Below, piece after piece: positions 39,881 to 52,494 of a stretch of 64,000 bases of DNA. Source of the DNA: Trebouxia sp. TZW2008. Its lineage: Eukaryota; Chlorophyta; Trebouxiophyceae; Trebouxiales; Trebouxiaceae. The first letter of the stretch is position 1. The number at the start of each line of letters is the position of its first letter. The notes below the pieces were generated by a model that was given only the letters and a program-made list of their open reading frames with translations, made no database searches and was not told the origin of the DNA. Location: the NCBI GenBank assembly GCA_002118135.1, contig BDIU01000170.1, positions 1 through 64,000 of the forward strand. The letters run 5' to 3'. Made by a program: the position numbers and the translations under genes.

Positions 39881-42800
39881 ATGTCAGACGAAGAGGAAAA
39901 CAAGCAGGAACAGGAAAGTCCAGCGTCGACCGAACCACCGGAGCCAGTACTTAGCGCTGTGACCGCACCCAGGGAAGATCAGATTCAGAACGCAGTTGCT
40001 TTCTTGTCACACCCCAAGGCAAGTTGAACCCTTCATCACTGTGGGTGTCAGACAGCTGTTGCCGCTAAGCAGACATTCAGCTGATCGTGTTTGTCTTGAG
40101 CTTGCATGGCGCTTGATGTAGGTCCGTGGATCTTCGACAGAATCGAAGCGATCATTTCTTCAGAAGAAAGGCTTGACTGAAGCTGAGATCGTTGAGGCTG
40201 TCAAGCGTGTTCCCGAAAGCTCTGACACAACAGTGGGCGCACCTTCAAGCAGCAGTACGGCCGAGCAGCTTGCTCAAGTCTCGAGACCTCAAAAGCCTTT
40301 TCCAACTGGCACAGCAACTGGTCAACCATATGCTCAGCAACAATCTGTACAAGCTCAGCAAGCGCTGCAACCTGCTGGCTACCGCTGGAGTCAGGTGACT
40401 TCACTTGTTTGAGGTCCTACCTGCATCATCTGTTCCAGAAGCTTACTCTTACTCAAGCTGTCAGAATTTTGGTGCAAGCAGTCCCCTCATATAGCTTGTG
40501 TGCTGGTATTGCAGATAGCCTTGGGTGCAGGTCTAGTGGCAGTTACAGTCTGGGGTGTGCAGAGGGTTGTAGTGCCATATGCCACAAGCTGGTACAGATC
40601 CTGGACTGGCAAGCCTGACCCTGCAGAACAGAACCAGGCTCAGATTGCAACAGTAAGCTTCTGCTGCATTACTGCATCTGAACTCAGGCTGGATGCTGTG
40701 CACGTGTTTGTCAGAGAGTGTCAGAGAAAGAGAAAGGAAACTCCTGGTCAAGGACAAAACTTTCTGTACCACACATGTCTAGCCAGCATTGACATTGCCA
40801 GACCATTACCCTACAGGACCCTGCAGACAGACATCAATTCTTGTGCAGCACTTGCATGGTTACAGAATCAGCCAGCTACCTCAGCTTCTGCACTGGGCTT
40901 GCTGTGGCAACATGCAAAGGCATTAGCACAGCAAACCAACTGCTGCAATCAGCTGTTTGTAACTAGGTCACAAGCATGCAAAATCCAAGTGTATGGTATT
41001 CTTTGCAACTGTGCCAGTGTACAGGATGCATGCTGCAGCATGTGTGCTGATACCAACCGCGCTGGCACAACACGGCTTTGTACAAAATTGTTCAGAGGCT
41101 TTTCATCGCTTCTGTATGCATCTCGCTGGGTCACAGAACCTCACCAGAACGCATGTAAAGGACAATGGTGATTATGAACAGACTGATATTGAATGCATGC
41201 AGATTCTGGCTGATGCCATCAAGGCTCAAACGGCTGAGTTAAGGGCCTCAGTGGACAGCATGAAAGAGATGCTGAACAAATACGAGCAAAGCAGAAGCAG
41301 CCCAAGCAAAGACGGCGTCAGCATGGCTGAGCTACGGCAGGAGCTCCTGACATTTGCCAACAACCTAAATGAGTAAGTGAATCATGACTTGATGCATGTC
41401 AATGAATCAGGCAATCGGTCATTTTGCATGCTCTTTTGAGATATTCACCCTTTGCTTTGTTTGCCTGCACTGACACAACTTTGCAGATTCAGTATACTGG
41501 TCATGCTGTTGCCTGTGGCAGTCATCTTACAGCAGGTTGCACAGCATTTTAGGCAGCAATGATTCTTGAGCGTTCAGGCTGGTAGATTTGCTCAATGATG
41601 CAAGTGAAACAGCCATGTCTTTGCAACTCTCACAACTTTGTGCACCCATCTGGATTGACTGAAATGCCTTCCGTACATATCTCTTGACTGCAGCTTGGTG
41701 TTCAAGAGCTCACTCTACAGGGTTGGTGTCCTGCACCCAACAAAGTACGACGCCTATGCATGCAAGAAAAAGTTCGAGTAGTTGCATGCTCTCTGCAGTT
41801 TCAGGCCAGCTGCGCCGAGCTCTCCAAGTCCAGGCATTCCAGAGTCCTTCCAGCGGCAGCTGACTGACATCAAGTCCTTGCTGACCAGCATCAATGGCCA
41901 AAGCGGCTACACAAACCCCACTTATGGTGGTAAGCCGTCATGGCTCCTGTCCAATATGTGTTGCCATCACCATTCACAATTGCATAGCCTTGCTGCTTAC
42001 ATCTTGGCACATGATTGTCATCCACAAAACGACACCAAGCATTGTCATGACCAGCCTAGGCAGTCGTCATCATGGCAGACCTATTCTGTTTGCAATCTGG
42101 CCACAAGGATTGTCAGTGCAACAATTGTATAAGACATTACATGACAGTACAAGCGGGACAAGCTTGTCAGCTATTCATAAGCTCTTGTAAGCAAGCCTTT
42201 GGCCTTGCTACAGTAAGGCTTGCTGTCTCCTGTCTGTGCAGTGCAGTATGCCATCTGTGCGCGCGGTCACACTGCAATACACACTCACAAACAGTGCATA
42301 CTGTCACGCTAGAAGTGCAGCAAAACTGCCTGAACATGCATGTGCAGCTGAAGTGCAGTTTGACCAAAGACCATGCAGTGCAATTTTGGCAACGAACGCA
42401 TCTCAGCTGCATCAGCAGCAGCTGTTGCTGTACAGCAACTAGATGAGTCTTTTGGGAGCACTGGGTGCTGCAATTTCCTCAACCAGTCGTGCGCAGCCCA
42501 GCTTGAGCACCGTAGCAGAGCAACTGCCGATTTGATGCTCAAAGCTGCTGCCAGCTGTTTGAGCTGTCTGTGCTGGAGCAGCCTGATTTGCTTCCCCACT
42601 TTCCAGTCACGGACTGGTCACTAATGTCTAGAAGCACGTCATGCTGCTGCTGCAGCATCAGCAAAATAAGCACAAAGGACTGCCTAGACAGTGTGCTTGC
42701 TATTCAGCGCTGAGGGTCTCTCTTGCAACGTTCTCTTGCGATGCCTTTTGAAATTCTAACCACAACAAGTCTTGCTGTTACACGGTAGCAGTGTGCATGA

Positions 42801-45800
42801 CTGTAAAACCAAAAACCAGACAGGATTGCATCATGCTGCCATGCAGCAGCAAACTGTCTATACAGTGACTGCAACATCTCCTTCGCATCGCGCAAGTTGA
42901 CAGGTGCTGAAGTCACAGTCTGTGCTGTATAAGCACAGTATTGCAAAGCCAGGCCAAGGCAATCCTTGATTGCCAAAGATTCGCTTTGGCCTCGTCGGGC
43001 AATGCTGTTCTGCAGCTGCATTCCGTGCTGCATGTGGTGCTCAAGTTGGCTTGACAAAAAAAAATGTCCTGTGTGGTTTGTCATCCATGTGAGTATTGTG
43101 ATGAATCTTGTTATACTCAAATCTTCCTAAATCATCAAGATCTGGGATGATCTCGCTGGTGTATTGCGCTTGCCAACTTGAGGCAAGGGAAGTGTGCTAT
43201 CCTTGTGTAAGAGGGACTATCTGACGTGCACTTGTTTGTCCCTAGCCTAGCATGCATGCCAGTCAGCAAACAAGCGCGCAATTGTGTTTTCTGTTGTACG
43301 TGTGCTGAGACCTGACTGAATCAAGAAGTTCAGTTGCATTGGCACGCAAGGGTTCTGAGCAAGTTTGTCTGGAAACCGTTCATTGCTTTGTATGCACCTA
43401 GCTGGGCTGTAGAGTCTCACTAGAGACCATACTGAAGATTATGCAAACTGTTGCAAAGTGCAGCACACCTGACAGGCAATGATTTCATTGTATAGACTGT
43501 AAGCTCCTGCACATGTGCATCATGGTTCATGAGGATGTTTGATTATTTTGACGCATGTTAATATGTGTACATGCAGCAATTTTGTCAAAGTCATGAAGAT
43601 TCTATGTTATAGCTGCTGACAATTGAAGTGTATGTATCGCCCTGTGCTTGATCACAGGAAGTCCGATAAGCCTATCAGGCTTCAGGTCTTGGAACCGGAC
43701 TATCAATGTAATTGATTGATTGGTTGTGATCATGACCAAGATGATGGTGATGATCACGATGATGCTGCAGGTGACACATCCAGTGTCTCAAGGCAGCTGC
43801 CTTTTGGCAGTCAGGCAAATCAGCGGGGCAGTCCAGGTTCCCTGCTGTCAGGCAGCACCAGTCCTCAAGCAAAGCATCAGGTGACTTGTGCCCCTGCCCT
43901 TTCGCTTTGATTGCAGCAAGAGCTCTTGGTCCGTGCCCTTCAGCTTTGTTTGCAAGCAGGCCTTTTGCCAGTTTTGATTACAGTGTGCACAAGTCATATC
44001 TAGCCTGCATGCAGTGTCCTCAAGCAAAGCAGTAGGTACCGTCGCTTGCCCGGCAAAATTAATTGCAAACAAAGCAGCAAGTGACCTTGGTCAGTGCCCA
44101 TCAGCTATGTTCGCAAACAGGCCTTCTGCCAAGTTTGACTTCATGGTGCACAAGTCATGTCCAGCCTGCATCAGTCCTCAAGCATAGCACCACGTATGGT
44201 TGCTCAGTGCCCTGCAATGCTGATAGCAAGCAATGCAGCCTGCGACTTTGGTCAGTGCCGGTCAGCTTTGTTTGCAAACAGGCCTTATGCCAACTTTGAT
44301 ATCATCATCAAGTCATGATCAGGCAGCACCTATCCTCAAGCAAAGCATAAAGTGACTTTCCCTCTGCCCTCTGGCTTTGATTGCAAGCAAAGCAGCAAGC
44401 ACCCTTCAGTGTTGGATGTGAGCAAGCAGCAGGAACCTTCGCTCAGAGCCATTTGATGTTGATCTTGACTCTGGGCAGCAGTTGATTCTGCTCACTGCAC
44501 TTCAGACCTCTCAGCAAGCAAAGCAGCAGGCGACTTTGCTCAATGCCCTTTGGATTTGTTTGCAGACAAGCATTTTGCCAATTGCTTTGTGTTCATGCCC
44601 AAGCCATGACCAGGCTGCACAGCTTCACCAGGGCTACCACTGCCCAGCAGTTGCGTGGGTTGCGATATTGCTTTGCTTTGCTTTGCTTTGTCAAGTCGGC
44701 ATGCTTCCTACTGCCATCAAACATGACATTCATCAAGGGTCTGAAATGCACAGCTAGGGTCTGGGCTGCTCTGGTTGCTAAGCTGAGCCTGCTGGCATGC
44801 AGGCAACAGCCTCGCCCTTCCATGCAAACGGGGGCAGCCCAGACCCCCACGAGCTGGAATCTGAAGCTGAGGCCAGCCCTGAGGGTCCCCCCCACCCCGC
44901 CAACTACATGGACATCCTAAACATGCTGCAGAGGGTCAGTCACCCTTATGCATGCTGACTTCTGCATCCAACTGATCTCCAGGCCTTGACATACAATTTG
45001 CAGGAACATCCTCAAATGTTGACCGCCATTTCAGCCCTATATTAAATCTCAAAGCGTAAGTCAGCCCTGAGAGCTTTCCACCCCGACCCTGACCTCAATA
45101 CTCTAGACGCGCTGCAGAGAATCAGCCGCCCCTCTTCATGCTGGCTCCTGCCTTGAATTCAATGGCTTGAGGATGCCGTTCTGCAAGTCATTAAAACGCC
45201 TAAAGATTCTGAACACCATAGCATCTGCCACCAATCTTGCAGTATTACTTTGCAAAGCAAGCCTTTGCGCTCAAAAGCTCATGACTTTCAGTTTCAAGGA
45301 TTTGCTACATCCTTGCCTGCTGCTTACACGTCTCAAGGTGGATCATGTTGTTGGTAAGTGGCATTAATGGCTTTGTCTTGGACTGGGCATTCATACCAAG
45401 GTCTCAAGGTGTGTTTGCCCATCAGAGAGTCTGCAGCGGACAGCGCTTGTCATTGACAACATGAGTGCTGCAGAAAGACAGCATCATCACATCAGAGGTC
45501 ACCGATGCAGCGTCTGTTTCAGTACTCTCTTGTGTGTCTGGGCACAATTGCCAACATCTGTTTTGCAAAACAACAGCATCATCAACATGACACCAAAACT
45601 CCAACATGGAGCTCTTTGCTATGTATGCAACCATGCTGATCTTGTTTCATGACTGTGTGTACAGGGAGCGGGTGTGCCAAGAATCAAAGACATCCATGAC
45701 AAGCCTCCCAATCCTGACCAGCCCCACCAGCACAACTATCAACCAACCTTTTTCTGTTCCTGCTGCACTCAAAACTCTGCTGTTTTGAAGAATCGACGCT

Positions 45801-46822
45801 GCATGTAGGGAGAGGATGTGCCAGGAATCAAGGACATTGATGACAAGCCGCCCAACCCTGATCAGCCCCTAGCTGAAGGCAAGATGAAGCCAAGACCCAA
45901 GCCATGGGAGCGGGCATCCCAGGTAAATAGCACAAGCTTGCAACCTTCTGCATTGCAACCTTTGTCTCTAGCACAGCTGAACCCGTGAGAGCAAACAATT
46001 GCAACAAACAGCAATCACAGTCTGCATTGCTTGGAATGTCCCTGCTGCGGAGTGTCATTGAGTCTTATGGCATACAATACAAAACTGATGAATGTCCTAC
46101 ACAGGAGCAGAAGCATGCACATACATGGGCTCATGCTCTCAATGTTGAGTAATCAAGCTTACTTGAGCATGGTCTCTTGGTGCACGGACATGCGTTCTAA
46201 ACACCTGACTGTTGCTAATGACTTGCCTTCTGAACGCTTTTTTGCTGCGCTCGCAGAATGGCAGCTCCTTCTTTTCTGGCAAGGCAGGAGGCAATGCTAG
46301 TGGCAGTTATGCAGGTCAGTACAAAGCATGTGCCTAATGCAACACACTGTCTCCTGTGGTATGCATTGTGCCATGTTGACTTTGCAGTGCTGACAGCTCT
46401 GCGGTGGTCATGATGTGGTGATTTTGCCGTGCTAACAGCCCGCAATGGCCTTAATGTTGAACATGCATGAATCTTCACTGCAATCTCTGGCTGTGCTGCT
46501 TCTTGTTCAAGATATTTTAAGCTCGACAGTGACAGATAATGCGTGTTGTTGATGCACAATCTACAAACCCACAGCTTGACTGTGACAGGCGCTGCATATT
46601 GTTGATGCCGCTTGTCTATTTGCAGGAAGCAATGGTGTTGTGCGCTCTGGCCCAACAGCTCGCAGCGGTGGTGTAGAGATCACAGAGGTGGCAAACACAC
46701 CTGAGCAGGGCAACAGCCCTACTGCTAACGGTGGACCAGCCCCTTGGCGGCCACCTCCTGTGCCTCAGTCATCACTCAATCTAGCCAAACATACCAAGAC
46801 TGAATCAGTCTCAAGCGCCTAG
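39881..46822 (+). CDS. PEX14: Peroxin-14, peroxisomal import docking protein
   Basis: Ten exons join in phase to 486 residues: 39881-40018, 40122-40394, 40515-40652, 41203-41372, 41799-41929, 43771-43880, 44803-44934, 45809-45922, 46257-46314, 46626-46822. The N-terminal Pex14 domain (REDQIQNAVAFLSHPKVRGS, then SFLQKKGLTEAEI) binds PEX5 WxxxF motifs in known homologues. Exon 3 encodes a hydrophobic segment (ALGAGLVAVTVWGV) that would anchor it in the peroxisomal membrane. Exon 4 is a likely coiled coil. Exons 7 and 8 carry the plant-type conserved segment YMDILNMLQR and GIKDIDDKPPNPDQP. The tail is Ser/Gly/Pro-rich. The first intron has a GC donor (GCAAGT at 40019). With PEX13 and PEX17-like partners, the protein docks cargo-loaded PEX5. 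Family identity is firm; exons 6 and 9 rest mainly on phase and splice sites. Confidence 0.92.
41930..43770 (+). other. Long PEX14 intron 5
   Basis: The 1.8 kb intron shows no recognisable exon copies or known gene. A GAT/ATG-rich stretch (about 43715-43768) sits just before the acceptor. Several short open frames on both strands look random. Confidence 0.5.
43881..44560 (+). repeat. Tandem copies of the 3' edge of PEX14 exon 6 and its intron
   Basis: The exon end (CCTCAAGCAAAGCATCAG) with GTGACTT and the following intron recur about every 130-160 bases, near 44010, 44170, 44330 and 44505. The intron part of the unit holds the words CAGCTTTGTTTGCAA and CCTTTTGCCA. Confidence 0.8.
44668..44692 (+). 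repeat. (TTTGC)n microsatellite
   Basis: About four to five consecutive GCTTT units occur in the PEX14 intron before exon 7. Confidence 0.7.
45060..45730 (+). repeat. Copies of PEX14 exon 7 end and exon 8 start
   Basis: At 45062-45137 the tail of exon 7 (from ASPEGPP to the donor) is repeated downstream in decayed form. At 45664-45728 the head of exon 8 (GEDVPGIKDIDDKPPNPDQP) is repeated upstream, with an ACAG or TAG-like acceptor. Confidence 0.8.
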
Positions 46823-47344
46823 GTCGTGTGATGGATGCTTTGCCTTCAGCACAACTTCCTGTACACTAGCTGCAGTGCACATCAAGTTCTGTTTGGTAGT
46901 TTGGCTGCAGCAATGTGTATGCAGCATGTTTGCTTGCAACTGGGTAGAGTTGTCTTCGGTTTTATCTGCAGTTTGCAACAACAGATTAGGTCAGTGCATT
47001 GCAACCTCTAATGCCACAAATCATGATCCGTGCTCAAATACATATGGCTGCTGCTGCATAAGCAATGCCAGACAGCTAATGACAATGTCAGCAGACTCAG
47101 AAGAGCTGCTTGAGTTTGGTGAATTGCTGATTGCTATGGGGCATCAGCTGATCAGCAGTCTTCCTGATCAGCACCCTCCCGGTTGAATATGGTAGCCACC
47201 AACGTTTGGGATTTTCAGCATAAGCGACATACTGTCCAGCTACACTTGCAAAAGACCAGAACGCTTATTGCGCAAGCTAAAAGAGCAACCACCCTTGACT
47301 CAGTACAAGTGCATGAACTGGAAGACCAACATCAACATAAACAA
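46823..47344. other. Convergent intergenic region between PEX14 and the LEA-like gene
   Basis: It holds the two 3' UTRs. An open frame at 46875-47186 on the plus strand matches nothing and overlaps what should be the PEX14 3' UTR. Confidence 0.5.
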
Positions 47345-48288
47345 CTATGATTTGGCCTTCTCATTTTCTTTTGCCTTGATCTTTGCACTTTCAGCTGTGG
47401 CATTTGCATTTTTGTTGGCATCCTGATACAGATCAGTGACTTTTTTGTCCTTCCACTGGTCTTTGGCTTTGCCTGTCACCTCTGCATAGCGAGACTGAGG
47501 CTGTTTGCTCTCATCTGCATCTCTGCAAACATCAACAGGCTGCATCATGAGATCAACGATGTATTTGCGGCACAAACGCTTGACTGTTGCAACAATATGT
47601 GATCTCAGCGATGTCCCAAAGCTTGCTCGTCACTGCAGTGGTGCGAGTCTGCTTCCAGATCATAGCAACTAAGTAAACGCATACAGGCTGCCATGTGTAA
47701 TTGGCTGTATGACCGCAAAGTAGCTCAAAGTTGCTAAGCGCTAGGCAATACTGAGTCTGCATGGTCACAGTAAGAGTTCTGCATACACGATCATCTTGTG
47801 TGAACTGCATTCCCCGCAGTGTTGCACTGAGCAAGCTTGAGACACCGTTTTACCTGTTCTCCATCACACCAGCTGGTTCCTGAGTTTCATCTCCAGGCTC
47901 CTTCTGAGAACCAAATGCTTCCTTGGCTTTCTGCAACCAATCATGGGGTTTCGTCAAGCTGTTTGTCACAGAGGTGTGATCAGTGACAGGTTGCAGCAGC
48001 ACGTTACTACCTTTGTCACTGTCCCAACAGTAGCCTTGACACTGTCTGTGGCCCAGTTAGTCTCCGTTTTGCCAACTTTCTGCATTTATCAGCCATATAT
48101 AGAAGCTTGCAAGCACAATCTTCCAAGTCATCAGCTCAGCATGCAGACTGCAATACCTTCGTATCACTTGCAAATTCCCGTAATGCTATTTGAGAGACAA
48201 AAACTGTCGAAGCCACAGAATGTAAGCTAATCAGACTTCCGCGACCAGTGAGCACATTGCCAGTAGAAACTTTTCGAAAAGCTTGCAT
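47345..48288 (-). CDS. Small charged LEA-like protein with mitochondrial-type presequence
   Basis: Four exons join in phase on the minus strand: 48288-48157, 48079-48011, 47930-47854, 47522-47345, giving 151 residues with GT-AG introns. The first 35-45 residues (MQAFRKVSTGN start) have Arg, Ser, Thr and hydrophobic residues but no acid until REFASD, as in mitochondrial presequences. The rest is hydrophilic and rich in Lys, Ala, Glu, Asp and Thr, with short repeats such as SVKATVG, KAKEAFG, GKAKDQW and KIKAKENEK. That composition is typical of late-embryogenesis-abundant proteins that form helices on drying. This is an inference from composition; there is no catalytic motif. The short exons without long open frames make the N-terminal half less certain than the last exon. 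Confidence 0.65.
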
Positions 48289-49337
48289 GCTAGCAAGCAG
48301 ACGGCTCGCCAGTCAACACAGATGCAGGCCTGATCACGATGTTCGATGCAGATCACGCCAAATCCAGATGCTGTTGAAGCTTGAACTGACTAAAGCACAT
48401 GCGCTCAGCGTCAGAGCAAGCGTGGCGTTCGCAAGGACTTTCGTTGTGGTCAGTAGTCATGCTCACAAAACGCAGGAATCTGACTCACCGCACTGCCAAT
48501 TAGCATAGCAGCAGGCCAAAATGTGTCCAGATTCCCCGTCGCAAAACTGGTTCGGAACCAGTGGTTCCATGTCTAGCACATCTTTGTACGCTTGCGCAGA
48601 AAAAAGGGACCTATGTGTATCTCAAAGTCTGGTACCGTTGGAAAGCTGGCGTTATCAGCATTCCAGCGATGCTATTTTCAGAGATACAGAAACGTCTCTT
48701 TTTCGGCTAGAATCTGGCGATCAGTAGGTGCTCGAGGACTCTGCAGAGCCATCGCCGGTCAATGGGCTGCCCACGCGTGCTTCAAAAACTTTTGACATAC
48801 CGAAAAGTGCGGCGTTGGGCAAGCGTTCAAGGTCCTAGAAAGCTTTCGCAGGACTACAGAGTGTATGCATGATTAGCCTGCAGCAAAAACCTGGTGCAGC
48901 TGCGCAGTAGCCTGCTAACGCAAGCGCTTGCTGATGAAAAGTTGTGGCTGATGCCGTGTAAATCATTTTGTCTCTTCGCTGAGGTGCAACTGATCTGATA
49001 AAGGAATACTTGCTGTGCCTTCTGATGTCGACAGTGACGTCAGTTGCCTGCAGAAGGTGTAGAAACGATGACGCGTTCGCAACCACCCATGATCATGCAC
49101 ACCAGCACCAAATACTACAGCTTTCAATGATTGAGCAGTGTCTAAGCGAGACAACAAATCGACAGAAGCACTATCTGAGACAAAACCAAGCAAAGCTGAG
49201 TGACGAAAGCTAGCTTTTGATGTGTCCGCAGTGATGAACTGGAAGCAAGCACAGCAATATTGTACAATGCTGATCTGAGAATCGAGTTTTGACTATAATT
49301 CAGGCAATCTGCAACTGGTGTAAAGGTTTCTGATAGT
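48289..49337. promoter_or_regulatory. Upstream region of the LEA-like gene
   Basis: This is probably its promoter and 5' UTR, with many CG dinucleotides near 48300-48850. A perfect inverted repeat (ACTGGTTC-G-GAACCAGT) is at 48546-48562. Plus-strand open frames at 48521 and 48592 match nothing. Confidence 0.4.
48546..48562. promoter_or_regulatory. 17-base palindrome upstream of the LEA-like gene
   Basis: The two 8-base arms around a central G are perfectly complementary, the form expected of a site for a dimeric regulator. It lies about 260 bases upstream of the start codon. No known factor is assigned. Confidence 0.3.
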
Positions 49338-49541
49338 TCACTCTTTGCCTCTTTTGACGTTCACCTGTATCCCTTTGGGATGCTCCCAGCTTGTCCAACC
49401 CTTGACCAACAGCTGACAGAATTGAACCAAACCGCTGACAGAAACGAACTTGGGAATGTTGAGATCCTGATTTTGCAGAGCAGCATACAAGTAGTTGAGC
49501 TTCCTGTTCAAGCCCACTGAAGCAGTGAACATGCCAGACAT
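49338..49541 (-). CDS. Hypothetical short open frame (67 codons)
   Basis: It starts MSGMFTASVGLNRKLNYLYA and ends NVKRGKE. Codon use looks plausible and a donor-like GTGAAC occurs inside, so it may be an exon of a larger gene. I recognise no family. Confidence 0.25.
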   Translation of the reverse strand: MSGMFTASVGLNRKLNYLYAALQNQDLNIPKFVSVSGLVQFCQLLVKGWTSWEHPKGIQVNVKRGKE

Positions 49542-52494
49542 GATCTTGTTACAACACCATTGACATCTGGTGCAGGTGTCTCAACAGATCCTTTGTATCC
49601 CAAGCTAGCACTAACCCCTACAAGTACTAGCTAGACTGAGTATGTGGAGGACGTCTGCCTGCACAAGCTATGTGTCTAAGCATGAGGCACCTGGCATACA
49701 TGCTGCACACAAAATTGTCTCCAACAGTCAGCAACCTTGTAGGTCAATCTAGCATAACATAGACATATTTGCATTGATGTTATGACAGAAGCGCCAGCCA
49801 AGCACCTGAAGCATGCAGCCATGCTGTTTCCTTGGTTGACAGCTTGTCTGGATGCCTGTTCATGGCTGGTCACCCAACACATTGCGTCAAGAGCATTGCA
49901 CTTGTGACAATGCAGCTGAGTGTGGATGAGTTGTCACAGTAAGCTGACATGTGCGAGGCATTTCATCATGTAATGACATACAACGAAATACGCCATGGTG
50001 GCGCGTGACGATGCAGTGCATATCTAAGCAAACATTATGTCTTCATTTGAGTTGTATGGATGCATGACTACGCAATAGTGACACTATTTGCGCAGTGTGA
50101 CACACATACCTGACAGAACTGAAGCTTGCAATGGTGCAGCTTGACGTGCTGCTGGGATGCTACGTAGGCACTGTTGGCTGTTCAGGGTTGCCAGAGCTGA
50201 TGTTGTCTTGTCGATTATTTTCCAAGCTGCTGATGGGAAACATTGACGTCCACAACATGACATGAGGCTGGACCAGGCTGGCCATCTTGCATGCTTGTAG
50301 CACTGCGGGCCCTGTCAAGAAGACTCAGTCCTTCTTGTTGTGTTTGATGCCTTTTGTGAGCGAGGCCACAACATGTTGGCAGTTATTGATGACCATGCTG
50401 TATGCTGCTTGCAGCGTGTGCAACACTGCTGCATCCAATGTGCCTGCATGCAGATTGCAAATTTGAATCCCTCTTGTGTGCTACTCTCCTCACTCAGGAG
50501 TTGTGTGGGAAACACACTGACATGCTGTGAACCTTGGTTCGCAAATGGCACAGCGCAAATGGCACAGCACAAAAGAGCTCTTGACACTGGAAATAGCCCG
50601 TGACATGGTGCTCACCTGGCCATATCAAGAGCTCAACACCTGCTGGGAACTGCTTCTGAGACAAGTCATCTGCATTAGGCTGCAACAGTGTTTGCTGCAG
50701 AACCATAGCATCAAGATCTTCGCAGACCATGATTGGCACATCTACTGGCAATCCATGCATGATATTTCTGAGGTGTAGCATGAAGACGCGTCCACATGTA
50801 GCTGACGATCTGACTCTCCAGCTGCAAGGTACAACTGCACTGGAATGGGCTCAGTGGTTTGGCCTCTGATCTTCACACCCACCGTGTTTGTCCCTAAACA
50901 GACAAAATTGCTGTGCCTTTGCTGGTTGTAGCCCTCTATGGCAGCATTAGACAAGACATAGTGACAAAGCGTACCCCATTCAGACTCTGCCTTCTGCAGC
51001 CACACATCCAGGTGAGGAGCCTGCATCAGCCAATTGCAGGTGATTGTACAGAAGAGCTTTGTCACAGTGGTGATAACATGAACCATATGCTCCGTTGCAA
51101 GCATCCACCAACAGTTGAAACTCTCTATTTCAGGAGATGTTATGTGCCATTCAAGTTGAATATGCACTCATCCCGGCAGCAAATTTTCAAGCCACAATCG
51201 ACTGATCCAAATTGTGTGTGAAAGTGTAGGCATGCTTGCTTGATTGCCTTAAGCCACAGATAAAGCACAAACTGTATGTGTTAGGTGGCCCTGTAGGTAT
51301 GCTGTGAAATCAACAGCAAACCTTCAAGCCACAAATGAGGCTGACAGTCCGCAACAAAGAGGAACTGAACATTGCCAAGCCAATACAAGGACTGACGTAC
51401 AAATGAGCACCTTGAGTTGGGACCACATCTGCAAGTAGGGCATTGGCAAGACGCATGTATGAAGTCTGGCCAAAACCTCTGCAGTGCTGCAACCTTCAAG
51501 CGTGCCTATACCCAATATGGCACCATTATGACACCATCCTCTGCTAGGTCCCTGCCACTGACATTCTGCAATGCGCCTTGTTGGCACTTTATGTTGACTT
51601 TGCACATCCTGAAAAGCTGAGCTGCCAAAGTCGCTGCTTCCGCGTAGCATAGCAGCTCCTCTTCACCCTTCAGCTTTACTACAACGTTCAGCAGAGGATC
51701 AGCTGCCATTCCTGCTTCCAGCCACAGACTTGTTTATACAGACTGCGAGACTGCCAGTGCCAGAAGAAAAGGTTGCTGGTAAATTGCACATCAACGCAGC
51801 AGATTTTACACAAATGATTTGGCCAGTTGCACTGCAGGGCCTTGCGACTAGCTGCTCACCTGCTGCCCAGCTGTGAAGCGTCCACCTGCAGCTGGAGTTG
51901 CTTGCTTTGACAGTGATGGCCAAATGTGTCTCTGATGTACTATTTGCATGAATGGCAATGACCAAATGCATTGCAGGACTATGTCAAGGCTGACAAGATC
52001 TTGCATGCATGAGAGTGACACATAGAGTTTTGAGGAATCGGTAGCTGCACTGAACTCGAAGCGATGGAAGTCAATAGTTTAATGTCGAGTTTGGACACAG
52101 CGTGCATGGTGCTGAATGTCAACAGTTACATACAGGCCTGTATACATATGTGTCGCTGTCATTGCTTTGAACAGCTTCTGTTAGACCAGCGTGTACCAGG
52201 TGCAGGCTGTCTCTGGCAGTGTACTGCACACAGTAGTACACAGCTTCACAGCTGCAGTCGCGTTTGATATTCAGCTAAGCTCAGAAGGACGTGCGTCTGC
52301 TGTTTGCATGGTCTGTGTCACTGCACAGCTGCTGATTTGAAGCCCCGGTCCTGCTGCATGCATGCTGCATCTGACTGGTGACTAGGCTGCGCAGCCTTAC
52401 TTTTCTGTCAGTACTAGTCAGTTGCATTTTGTTGCCAGGCTGTTTACAGTACGTACTGGTCCAGGGTACTCTATGCTGACAAGAAGAGCAGCAT

